Assembly (NCBI GenBank): GCA_015178975.1
Contig: WHVD01000130.1
Location: 62,001 to 126,000, forward strand
Origin: Hysterangium stoloniferum
Lineage: Eukaryota > Basidiomycota > Agaricomycetes > Hysterangiales > Hysterangiaceae
Reading direction: 5' to 3'
Length of the DNA stretch: 64,000 bases
Shown: piece after piece, positions 10,701 through 19,595 of the stretch
Layout: the number at the start of each line of letters is the position of its first letter
Position numbering within the stretch: the first letter of the stretch is position 1
The notes under the pieces: model-generated
Told to the model about the DNA's origin: nothing
What the model saw: the letters and a program-made list of their open reading frames with translations, nothing else
Databases searched by the model: none
Translations under genes and position numbers: made by a program

Positions 10701-12824
10701 GTGGGGAAATTAACCTTGCCGTCTCCTCACCATAGCCTTCTTGGCACGTCAATTACCCAGTCACCGGCTCACTCGTCCCTGCATCCCCTCCCTTTTCCTG
10801 ATCTGTTTACTCCGCATTGCCTTCCACCTCTCCGCCCCAACTCTGACCCCCGTTGCAATCTTGTACCCTCATCTCCCCCAATGCTCCCCACCATTTCCTC
10901 CCCACTAAATTTGCAAGCATGGGACTTCCATCTTCGGGACTACCCTGACCGCACATTTGTCACATCATTACTTCACATAATAAAACATGGTGCTCTTATT
11001 GGTTTTAATGGTGACGATCATGAGCAATATTGCAAAAACTTAGCATCGGCCTTTGAGCATCCGCAGGAAGTTTCTTCCTTTATTAACAAGCTTTTATTGA
11101 ATTCGCATGCTGTGGGCCCGTTCCCCACTCATCCCCTACCCCACTTCCGCTGCTCTCCTCTAGGAATCGCTACGCGTAAACGCAGCTCTAAACTCCGGCT
11201 CATCAACCACCTTTCATGGCCTCCATCGTCATCGGTCAACCATGGGATTCCCGATTCTGAAGCCTCTATCACTTACGAATCCTTTGAAGCGGCACTTCAA
11301 GTCATTCGCCAATTCGGTCCTGGGACCCTTTTAGCTAAACTCGACCTTAAAGAAGCATTCCATCATATTCCGGTCGCTCCATCGCAATGGCATCTCCTCG
11401 GTTTCCACTGGGAAGATCATTTCTATCACGCGATAGTTCTTATTTTCGGCCTGCGTTCGGCCCCTTATATATTCAACCTGTTTGCCGAAGCCTTACACTG
11501 GATCATTGTGCGCCACATTCCAGCTGCTCTTCGCCACTATCTCGACGATTTCCTGCCCATATTTCGTCCTGGCACATCCCTACCCATTGCTAATGCCGCC
11601 ATCGATTGGTGCCAAGCGCTTGGCCACCAACTCGGCCTCTCATTTCAACATGAAAAAACTATCCGGCCATGTACAACACTAGAGTATCTAGGGTTAGAAA
11701 TTGATACTATTGCCATGGAAGCACGTTTGCCCGCTACTAAACTGACCTATCTCCGCGAGATTCTCAGTGCTGCTATTATCGCCCCCACCTTTACATTGAA
11801 GCAAGTTCAGGAACTCATTGGGTTCCTCCAGTTCTCCGCGCAGGTTATCCCTCATGCTCGAGCATTCATCCGACGCCTTATCGACTTCTCTATGTCATTC
11901 ACTTCTCCATTCTCGCGCCGCCACATACCGGCTTACGCTCGGAGTGATATTCGGTGGTGGCACACCTTCTCTCATGCCTGGAATGGCATTGCCATCATCC
12001 AACCATCCCTTCCAACACTGCATGTGTATACTGATGCCAGTGGTCGAAAAGGCATTGGTGGTATATTTGGCAACCAATGGTATTCTGCACGCATACCTCG
12101 TCGCTTTCGTGAGCGCGATATCCAATTCAAGGAGATATACGCAGTTCTCCAGGCCATTACACGCTGGGGTTATCTTTGGTCCGGCCATCACATTGTGTTC
12201 CATGTTGATAACTCTGCCATTGTCGCTGCACTCACACAGGGGACCACCAGAGCACGCTTTGCCATGTCCATTGTCCGTGATATTGCCATGCTAGCATCGT
12301 TTCTGAGATTCTCCTTCTCTTCCTCTTGGCTTTCGTCCGAGACGAATGCCCTTGCTGACTCTGCCTCTCGCTTTCAATATGCACGCTTATTTACTCTTAA
12401 CCCTTCTTTGTGCCCACAGAACTGCTCGAACAACCCCCGGCTCGTTGGTATCAGACGAACGCTCACCTCTCCCCACCGGTCGCCTTTTTCCTTTGGTATG
12501 GCCTCGCCAGCAGCACTAGACGAACATATACCACGGGGCAACGTTCATTCATTGACTTCATCACCCTCCGCCCTCATCTCCTCAACCAGGATCGATCCTT
12601 CCTCCCATCCAACAAGAATGCTGTCGTTGAATGGGTTGCCCATCTCGGGCTCACCAGGCGACTCAAAGCATCGACGATCAAGTCATACCTCGGTCACCTC
12701 AAGTCTCTCCACATCGACGCGGATCTCTCTTTCACAGCTGTCGAGGCTCCCCTCGTCCAGCGTGTCATCAGGGGCATCAAGCGCTATTTTGGCGAGTGTG
12801 CCCGTCATCCCGTTGCACCTATAA
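10701..12824 (+). CDS. Ngaro ORF2, reverse transcriptase-RNase H
   Basis: The frame is open from just after the ORF1 stop. It has no early ATG (the quoted start is GTG), which supports translation by readthrough or reinitiation. The RT core includes LAKLDLKEAFHHIP and the catalytic box YLDD at about residue 280. RNase H follows, with TDASG near residue 444, an Asp in FHVDNSAIVAAL, and the closing ADSASRF. The true product probably ends near 12,400: the last 140 residues (12,410-12,824) overlap the recombinase ORF, are low complexity and look like a shadow. DIRS-order RTs resemble Ty3/gypsy RT but are paired with a recombinase instead of an integrase. Confidence 0.9.
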   Translation: MGKLTLPSPHHSLLGTSITQSPAHSSLHPLPFPDLFTPHCLPPLRPNSDPRCNLVPSSPPMLPTISSPLNLQAWDFHLRDYPDRTFVTSLLHIIKHGALIGFNGDDHEQYCKNLASAFEHPQEVSSFINKLLLNSHAVGPFPTHPLPHFRCSPLGIATRKRSSKLRLINHLSWPPSSSVNHGIPDSEASITYESFEAALQVIRQFGPGTLLAKLDLKEAFHHIPVAPSQWHLLGFHWEDHFYHAIVLIFGLRSAPYIFNLFAEALHWIIVRHIPAALRHYLDDFLPIFRPGTSLPIANAAIDWCQALGHQLGLSFQHEKTIRPCTTLEYLGLEIDTIAMEARLPATKLTYLREILSAAIIAPTFTLKQVQELIGFLQFSAQVIPHARAFIRRLIDFSMSFTSPFSRRHIPAYARSDIRWWHTFSHAWNGIAIIQPSLPTLHVYTDASGRKGIGGIFGNQWYSARIPRRFRERDIQFKEIYAVLQAITRWGYLWSGHHIVFHVDNSAIVAALTQGTTRARFAMSIVRDIAMLASFLRFSFSSSWLSSETNALADSASRFQYARLFTLNPSLCPQNCSNNPRLVGIRRTLTSPHRSPFSFGMASPAALDEHIPRGNVHSLTSSPSALISSTRIDPSSHPTRMLSLNGLPISGSPGDSKHRRSSHTSVTSSLSTSTRISLSQLSRLPSSSVSSGASSAILASVPVIPLHL

Positions 12825-13495
12825 CCCTTCCTATTCTCCAACGCCTCATTAGGTTCTCCCTCCCACACTCGTCAATTCATGCTGCAACGATCGACGCAGC
12901 CATTAAACTGGCTTTCGCAGGTTTCTTACGCTGTGGCGAATTCACCGTGAAAGGGAGTAAATTTAAAACCTTTGATCCTTCTGCTCACTTGACCAGAAGC
13001 GCCATTTCTTTCTTGCCTACTTTCGAGAACCCCTCCCACATTACTATCACTTTCCCTGCCTCCAAAACTGACCCCTTTCGGAAGGGCATCACCACTTATG
13101 TTGCCACCGTGGCTGCCGCCACTTGTGCCGTGCATGCCCTCCGATACCTTTTTATTGCAGACCCACGCCCTCCTAATTCACCCCTATTTTGCAATGACGA
13201 TGGATCCCCCCTTCAGTATTCTCTCTTCGTGTCTTCTCTCCGATCCCTCCTCCACACCGCTGGTTTCGATCCTACCGACTTCGCGGGTCACTCCTTTCGG
13301 AGGGGCGCAGCTTCTTCCGCTGCTGAAGCAGGGTTTACTGATTACGAAATTCAACTGATGGGGCGCTGGCGCAGTGACGCCTACAAACTTTACATTGAGT
13401 CCTCCTGCACACGCATTCTTAACCTCTCTGCTAGGCTTCATTGGGCCGTTCCCACCGCTCAACCTCCCGGTCCGCTGGACCTTCGTCTCACTTAA
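12410..13495 (+). CDS. Ngaro ORF3, tyrosine recombinase
   Basis: A 361-residue frame carries the catalytic set of tyrosine recombinases. There is an Arg in FLRCGEF (about R174), the HxxR box in GHSFRRG (H294, R297), and the nucleophile in YKLYIE (Y325 or Y328). An N-terminal SAM-like DNA-binding part precedes it. The frame opens with GTG and has no obvious ATG. It is shifted relative to ORF2 and begins just where the RNase H homology ends, so it needs a frameshift or a splice (a CTTAAC..polypyrimidine..CAG sequence precedes it at 12,392-12,420). Its role is integration of the circular DNA copy. The sequence is complete, with no stops. Confidence 0.9.
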   Translation: MPTELLEQPPARWYQTNAHLSPPVAFFLWYGLASSTRRTYTTGQRSFIDFITLRPHLLNQDRSFLPSNKNAVVEWVAHLGLTRRLKASTIKSYLGHLKSLHIDADLSFTAVEAPLVQRVIRGIKRYFGECARHPVAPITLPILQRLIRFSLPHSSIHAATIDAAIKLAFAGFLRCGEFTVKGSKFKTFDPSAHLTRSAISFLPTFENPSHITITFPASKTDPFRKGITTYVATVAAATCAVHALRYLFIADPRPPNSPLFCNDDGSPLQYSLFVSSLRSLLHTAGFDPTDFAGHSFRRGAASSAAEAGFTDYEIQLMGRWRSDAYKLYIESSCTRILNLSARLHWAVPTAQPPGPLDLRLT

Positions 13496-13501
13496 CCATT
13501 T

Positions 13502-13601
13502 GGCTTGAGCACGGCCCGATTTATTTCTGGTCGCGCAAAAGAGCGGTGGCGACGCAATAGACTCTATTTGCTCGCCCAAACTCACGAACGAACGCCAGAG
13601 A
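13502..13601 (+). repeat. Ngaro split direct repeat B1
   Basis: 100 bp, identical as far as I can see to B2 (13,943-14,042). It begins a few bases after the YR stop codon and ends exactly where A2 begins, so the internal B1-A2 junction mimics the B2-A1 junction expected in a circular intermediate. Confidence 0.9.
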
Positions 13602-13893
13602 TGATTTGGACAAAAATAATTTGTCCACGTTCTCTGAAGGAGGCACGTGATATCGACAACAATGCTCGATCACTTTTTACGCCACTCATCGTTCTTTTGT
13701 TCCCTTTTCTCTTTGTTCTCTCTCATTGTTCTTTATCCTATATATCCCGCATTCCTAGTTCCACACTCCCCATCTCGTCTCGTCTCAATTCCGCACTCGA
13801 TAGGTACTTGTTTTCCCTTTCTCGCATCTCGTCTCGTCTCAATTCCGCACTCGATAGTCTTCAAAGACTTCGAGTTCTGCTTATATTTTCGCA
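13602..13893 (+). repeat. Ngaro split direct repeat A2
   Basis: 292-bp second copy of A1, with the same GGACAAA/TTTGTCC hairpin next to its 5' border. It is followed by a 49-bp unique linker before B2. Confidence 0.92.
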
Positions 13894-13942
13894 CCCGCCC
13901 TTCCTCTTACCCTATTTACGCTGCATGTATTTCGCTTCCGCC

Positions 13943-14042
13943 GGCTTGAGCACGGCCCGATTTATTTCTGGTCGCGCAAAAGAGCGGTGGCGACGCAATA
14001 GACTCTATTTGCTCGCCCAAACTCACGAACGAACGCCAGAGA
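13943..14042 (+). repeat. Ngaro split direct repeat B2, right end of element
   Basis: 100-bp second copy of B1. It ends at CCAGAGA, after which the flanking family X sequence (ATCCAAC) resumes. Confidence 0.9.
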
Positions 14043-15490
14043 ATCCAACACCCTGGGTATCCGAGACATAGTGATGAAGGACGACTGATAAGAATCTTTG
14101 CGAGGCAGTGTGGACATCGGTGCTGTGGGAGTAATGTGAGTATGGCGGAAGAGGTGGAAATGAGGTGGTCAATGAATTTACTCGGCCTCCCGGATATAAA
14201 CACCAATACATGTTTCTCGTCATTATACTTGAGCCATGTATTTCGGCTGTTTTGAAGCCAAGCTAAAAGTAGAGACGATGTTTCCATATTAAAACCACAA
14301 TTAAAAAGCAGGGGTAAATACAGAATTTGATCCCCGAGACGTCCGAAAATCGGCTCAAATACCATACACGAGTCACGCACGTACCACAGCCCACGGCCTC
14401 CCATGACCGACACTGAATATTAGCGACTTCCCTATCATGGGCACCCATGTCAGATTCAGCGCCATTAAGAAGCATGGTGGTAGTGCAGAATAAACCTGGG
14501 GTGGTAAGGAACGAGGTTATACCAATGGGCGATCTCATAGCGCCAAAAATATCATCGATTGCAATTAGCAACCATGCATCCGAACTTGGAAGATCAAGAA
14601 ATGCTGAGCAGTTTGTGTAGATATTTATTCAGGTGATGAATCGTGATTGTCGAGTGTCCCACACAGCCTGACACGTTACTTTCTATTAAACAATAGTATG
14701 GGTTGGCTTAATGTCAATGCACCACAATGGCTCAATAAGCTTGTAATGAATGTACCAATCAATGTGTCAGTAAGCGAATCACCTTCTGACATGATAGGTT
14801 GGGTGTACATGGGTTAAGTCAGGCATCAGCCCACTGAGCATGGTCAAAGGACAAATCGGTAATTTATTTTTCATTTTGAGATAGCGGAATGACGATAATT
14901 CTGAATCATTTATGGACAAAAATAAGAGTATTGTGTTAGATGTCCATATCGGCCGATACCCTACACAACCTCTATCCGGCCAAAGACACAGAAAGACAAG
15001 ACGGTTGAGAAACGAATCATCGGTATCGCCAGTTTTAGGCGTTGGAAGGATGCTTCTTAATGGCGCTTAATCTGACATGGGTGCCCTGATAGGCAAGTCG
15101 CTAATGCTCAGTGTCGGTCATGGGAGGCCGTGGGCTGTGGTTCGTGACTCATGTATGGTATTTGAGCCGATTTTCGGACGTCTCGGTGATCAAATTCTTT
15201 ATTTGCCCCAGCGTGGTTTTAATATGGAGACATCATCTCTACTTTTACCGTCGCTTCTTTCTCCACAACCAGTGGTCACACTGGTCGCAATTATATGAGG
15301 CTTGGAGAACCCATCAAATGGTGGAGGATCGCCAGGAGGGCTGAAGCAGCCGAAATACATGGCTCAAGTGTGGAGACTGTATAATGGCGAGAAACATGCA
15401 TTGGTGTTGATATCTGGGAAACCGAGTAAATTCCTTCGTAGGGTCTATGGCATCGGTCGTGCATTGATTTGGTATACATTAAACCTGTGA
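14043..15490. other. Family X copy 1, 5' part, rearranged with inverted repeat
   Basis: The segment continues the X sequence right of the Ngaro insertion. About 14,190-14,475 is the reverse complement of about 15,049-15,420 (imperfect, with an extra block at 15,236-15,340), and the section 14,480-14,900 matches 25,265-25,720. The plus-strand piece around 15,340-15,490 reads as an open segment ending RVYGIGRALIWYTLNL with a near copy at 26,220-26,370. No protein family was recognised, and the segment looks non-functional. Confidence 0.5.
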
Positions 15491-15559
15491 CATCCCTTCA
15501 AAGTCCGCGACGATGTCTATTTCCACGAACCTCGTCGAGAAATCACTGACCCTGTTTTG

Positions 15560-16330
15560 CTTGCAAGCTAACTTGTACGTCGAGGCATTACAACAGACTG
15601 CATCGGTGGTAACTGCGTACTTGGTGGGGCGTCAACAACGCCTCTAATATCGCTGGGACTGATTGCTTTGGCGGTTTAGGACAGGGTGCAGGATCCTATT
15701 GACGAGGCTTATGATCCCCGTCAGTGGAAGTGACGAGCGAGAGAGCTTCTGGTTGTCGACATCCATGGACAGTTGCAGCAACTGTGATGCTTCCTCTAAA
15801 TATTCAAAGTAAATGGCACATACCCTCTTGTCTTGTTGCATTTTTTGCATCTCTTTCTTAGTCACCTTCTCTCGACCTTGCGTGGGTCTAGATAAGACAC
15901 AGTGGGTAAACAAACGAGCTTCTGGGACTTTGACAACTATGAGCAGGTGCTGTAACTGCAACGGGACTGTTGGGAATTTTCTTGTTAGGCCGTCGTGGTG
16001 CAGTGTTTGGCAAGGTTTGGACTTTGGCAATGGCTTCGAACTCATCAACATACCTTATCGAAGGAGACGCAGAAGAATATTTGCCCATGCTGCGTGACCC
16101 TGGTGGCAGGCTGTGTTACCCTTTCTGTGGAATTCTATGCAAAGCCGTCAGTCAGCCTGATGCCTGGATGCCTCAGACACAATCAGTCGACTGGCTCAGG
16201 ACTTAGGCAGCGGGGATCAGGAAAGCTAACACCTATTCAGGCCGACACGGCTGATAATGATATTCGGTTTCTTCCGATACTTTTACCAAACCGTGCCTCC
16301 AATTTCTCCCCATACTAGCACGGCTCCCCA
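15560..16330 (+). pseudogene. Unrecognised gene family R2, copy beta-1 (decayed)
   Basis: The block RVQDP..EAYDPRQWK at about 15,680-15,735 is followed, after stops, by a possible intron and a segment containing YLIEGDAEE near 16,050. It is closely similar to the gamma copy at 27,600-28,170. Several stops interrupt the frame. The tail at 16,090-16,295 resembles the end of the TIR element family. Function unknown. Confidence 0.4.
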
Positions 16331-16389
16331 TGCAAACATTATGAGTATGGATTGACCCTCAAGTGATAGAGCCTTATAATCCTTTATGA

Positions 16390-16990
16390 ATTTGAAGAGT
16401 TTATTCCCCAACGGAACGGTCGATTGTCTAAGGGTGCTTAGAGGTATCCGCCAAGGTGTGATAGGAATATTGAGGCGACAGCATAGCAGTCACCAGGAAG
16501 TTGCGGGGAACCATTTTAGCTGGCGGATCCTCAATAAACACCATGAGATCGATTACATACGCCAGCACTACTATGACCCTGCCGATATTCGCTTCTTCGC
16601 TAGTGCCAAGCCCGGATATAAAGGCGGTATACGTATTTATGAGAAGCCATTTCCCCTGATATCGGATTTTACGCGGGTAAGATGGCCTCCTTTAAAATGA
16701 TTTTAGCATGCAATGGATGGTGTTTACAAGAACGAACATGCCTCAAGAGATCCACCCCCTCTTTAACAATTGTGCTCAATTGTCCCACTGTTAGCTGTTT
16801 TTCCCGCAGCAGCCTATTCTTTGTCTTTTCCCCCTCGCCTGTGTCTATGAGCCTTACAACCCCCCTTTGGTGCTCCTCCACACGTCGTGTGCTGAAGAAG
16901 CACTTCCCAACCAACATGGAGATCTTGGTGCCGTACAGTAGCTTCGTCCCGATCCGCTCCGATGTCTATTTCCACGAATATCGTTGAGCA
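16390..16990 (-). pseudogene. Unrecognised gene family R1, copy beta (decayed fragment)
   Basis: The minus strand contains KEKQLTVGQLSTIVKEGVDL-like residues at about 16,790-16,730 and a piece like PGDCYAVASIFLSHLGGYL at about 16,490-16,435. These align with the alpha copy around 2,440-2,340 and 2,120-2,060. It is surrounded by stops and frame changes. It lies in opposite orientation to the R2 copies on both sides. Confidence 0.4.
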
Positions 16991-17029
16991 ATCGCTTACC
17001 CAGTGTTGCTTTCGAGGTAACTGATCGAG

Positions 17030-17430
17030 CTTGTACGTCGAGGGACATTACAGCGGGCTGGATCGGTTGCAACGGCATACGTGGTCGCGGCCAATGTTGA
17101 CGGGGCTGATTTCTTTGCCGTTTGAGGACAGGATGCAAGATCCTGTTTCGGAGGCTTATGATCCCGCTGAGTGGAAGTGGCGAGCGAGAGAACGTGTGGT
17201 CAACATATATGGGCAGTTGCGGCAACAGTGATCCTTTTCCCTTTCTGCTTCCTTTTTCTCCTTCTCTGGGCTTTTCGCGGATGTCTGCCGCTATGGTAGT
17301 GACTGGAAACATTTCCTGACGCTGTTCCTGTGGAAATGCTAGGAAGATTAGGAAAACCAACCTATCTCATGAGTTGTTGGGTATGACTCGGTCGGCGCTC
17401 TTGGACATGTTGAAGTGACGAGCGAGAGAG
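17030..17430 (+). pseudogene. Unrecognised gene family R2, copy beta-2 fragment
   Basis: An open stretch carries PFEDRMQDPVSEAYDPAEWK and then RARERVVNIYGQL, ending in a stop at 17,231. A further piece at about 17,355-17,415 reads as ELLGMTRSALLDML, matching the delta copy near 6,150. This is the clearest version of the R2 N-terminal block, but the downstream part is truncated. Unrecognised. Confidence 0.4.
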
Positions 17431-17439
17431 CTTCCGGTC

Positions 17440-19180
17440 GTCGACATCCATCATCACTAACAGTTTGTGACTTGGGGTGGATGGTGGTATTTGTTTTGGG
17501 ACTGATGTGGGGATGGAACGTTCATCGTTGCGTCCTGCTCAAATTAAGTCCAGTAACTATCTGATGACATTAATTAAACGATGTCGGAAAACCTTGCACA
17601 ATGCGCTGGGCAAATGATCCTGTCAATAGTGATCCACCCAGCATGAGGGCCCATACTCTCTAAGATCGACCCCCTTCACCTTGTCTTCCCACGAGATGCG
17701 TGGGGTATAGTCCGGATGTTCATCGGCGCTTTTGATGTTCCCATCATCCACATGCACAATATGATGACCGGCAGTTTGTGACTTGGGGCGGAAGGTGGTA
17801 TTCGCCTTGGGAATGATGTGGGGATGGAACGTGCCAGCATTGGGTCCTGCTCAAATGAGGTCAGATGGCATTAATTAAATGACGGCCTTGTCCAATGCGC
17901 TGGGCGAATGATCCCGTGAACAGTAATCCATCCGGCATGAGGGGGCCATACTCTCTAAGTTCGACTCCCTTTCCCTTGTCTTCCCATGAGATATGTGGGG
18001 TAGAGTCGGGATCTGTGTCAGTGCCCCCAAGGCTACCGTCATCCACAGCGGGTGGGCAATCAGCCGCATTGATGCCCTTGATGTTACCGTCATCCACAGC
18101 GGGTGCGTGATCAGCCGCATCAGTGCCCACGACGTGACCACCATCCACAGCGGGTGCATGATCAGCGGCGTCGATGCCCTCGATGTCACCGTCATCCACA
18201 GCGGGTGCGTGATCAGCCGCGTCGGCGCCCTTGAGGTTACCGTGATCCGCAGCGGGTGCGTGATCAGCCGCGTCGGCACCCTTGACGTTCCCGTCATCCA
18301 CAGCCAGTGCCTGATCTGCCGCGTCGCGACCTTGACGTGCGCGTTTTGAAGACGAGAGTGTTCCAAATAAATGATCGCGCCGAGCAGCGTGAATACCAGA
18401 GCGATGTGTATCAAGGCAATACACGCACCGCCGATCACCACAGCATGTCTAGAAAATCATTGTCAAGTATTTGACTATTCGTCGCTGCACATAACACTCA
18501 CCGTTGCTTGAGCTGATGACAGATAGTCTCCTTGATGTGTACATGCAGCACATGTGGGAAGTGTGCGACGCAGCTGGTCTGTTTCCGAATGGCTTGCTCA
18601 TCAGCACTGTCGCAAGGGTTCTTTTGAGAATGGATGCAGTCTAACAGCAGTGCAACCGATAAGTGACAGCATAGCAGGCAACAAATAAAAGCCACCGCCA
18701 CTCACACATCACTGTAACAAACTGAATTCAAGGAGTGTTTCATGTCACTCATGGGAAGCCAACCAAATAATCCCGCTGCCTGCTCCAGGTTCAACTTGAG
18801 GTGTACAAATAGCTTGAATCCTGTCACGGCAGTGAAGAAGGGACTAAAACCCCTGTTGAAACCCAGGAGCTGGTAGCCAAGTGATATAGACATATTGGTC
18901 CGTATATCCAACACCTTGAACTGGGTATTCCAAGATGTAGTGGTGAAGGATGACTGATAAGAATCTTTGTGAGGCGGTGTTGACATAGGTGCTGTAGCAG
19001 TAATGTGAGTATGGGGGAGGAGGTAGCAATGCGATAAACAAGGACAGATACATGTACTGAGCGTTTGAGATGTTGCCTGTGAAAATCCAAGTTGAAATGG
19101 AAATAATGGCGGGGACCATGGATAGCATGAAGTTCAACTGTGTCATCAACAGACACAGGAACACCAATGGGAGTATTAAG
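17440..19180 (-). pseudogene. Family X copy 2, 3' part (interrupted by copia)
   Basis: The same exon order as copy 1 is present on the minus strand. HLKLNLEQAAGLFGWLP at about 18,810-18,760 has a GTGAGT-type border. The Cys-containing exon ends ETICHQLKQR (about 18,650-18,520). An intact membrane segment, IGGACIALIHIALVFTLLGA, lies at about 18,430-18,370, followed by the acidic repeat tail. The membrane exon is in frame here, unlike in copy 1, but the tail is in another frame, so a frameshift or unseen intron is needed. The 3' exon region near 17,450-17,540 is repeated at 17,765-17,850. It carries the empty sites for two insertions in copy 1 (18,858 and 18,905). Product unknown; a tetraspanin-like protein is possible. 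Confidence 0.5.
18020..18330 (-). repeat. 51-bp tandem repeats in family X copy 2
   Basis: About six 51-bp units read on the minus strand as DAADHAPAVDDGNVKG-like residues. The arrangement matches the 7,930-8,275 array, but the order of variant units differs. Confidence 0.8.
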
Positions 19181-19541
19181 TGTTGAAGACAAAAGGCACC
19201 GCATATATGTGGCAGGGTTAACATATTTGGGGACTGTCTGAATAACGGTGATACCGGTGCGGTAACAACATGATCGGTCATCACGATCAGGCTCCACTCA
19301 TCCACACGTCTCACATATGAGCACATGGTCCTTTTGTTTATGTAGAATATATAAAGGGATAACCTACATAGCTTAACCTCAGTCCGTTATACTTATACGA
19401 GACTGAGGTGAGCACAGAACGATCCTTTCTCTCTTAGTATATGCACTTACTGTATACAATAGCTCTTCTTAGGTACACATTATATGAGTCCGTTATACTT
19501 ATACGAGACTGAGCTCTTCTTAGGGACTATATATTTCAACA
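19181..19541 (+). repeat. Copia 5' LTR
   Basis: 361 bp with TG..CA ends inside a 7-bp inverted repeat. A TATATAAAG box lies at 19,348-19,356. Downstream is a possible hairpin, CTCAGTC..GACTGAG, and this GTCCGTTATACTTATACGAG segment is present twice within the LTR. Confidence 0.95.
19348..19356 (+). promoter_or_regulatory. Copia LTR TATA box
   Basis: TATATAAAG lies about 190 bp before the LTR end. It is the likely core promoter of the genomic RNA, with the transcribed R/U5 part carrying the duplicated hairpin segment. Confidence 0.55.
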
Positions 19542-19552
19542 GGTTATGGGCC
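19542..19552 (+). promoter_or_regulatory. Primer binding site, initiator tRNA-Met anticodon-loop type
   Basis: Immediately after the LTR, GGTTATGGGCC is complementary to the anticodon region (CAU with flanks) of initiator tRNA-Met rather than to its 3' end. Drosophila copia is known to be primed by a cleaved half of that tRNA, and the same mechanism is inferred here. Confidence 0.7.
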
Positions 19553-19595
19553 TTTGTCCCTACTGAGACACTTACCCAATTTTTTTTCCGCCGCC

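Larger units (their letters stand above)
9148..14042 (+). mobile_element. Complete Ngaro-type (DIRS order, YR) retrotransposon
   Basis: The 4,895-bp element has the split direct repeat order A1 - gag - RT/RNase H - YR - B1 - A2 - B2. A1 (9,148-9,439) and A2 (13,602-13,893) are both 292 bp and appear identical. B1 (13,502-13,601) and B2 (13,943-14,042) are both 100 bp and appear identical. There is no LTR, integrase, methyltransferase or target site duplication. This is the known Ngaro layout, in which a tyrosine recombinase inserts a circular intermediate. The paralogous empty site at 18,905/18,906 shows that the insertion added nothing and removed nothing. Identical repeats and long open frames suggest a recent copy. 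Confidence 0.93.

Noticed and set aside
12410-12824. C-terminal 140 residues of the RT ORF
   Set aside because: They overlap the recombinase, are Ser/Pro/His-rich and start where RNase H homology ends. Treated as a shadow frame.
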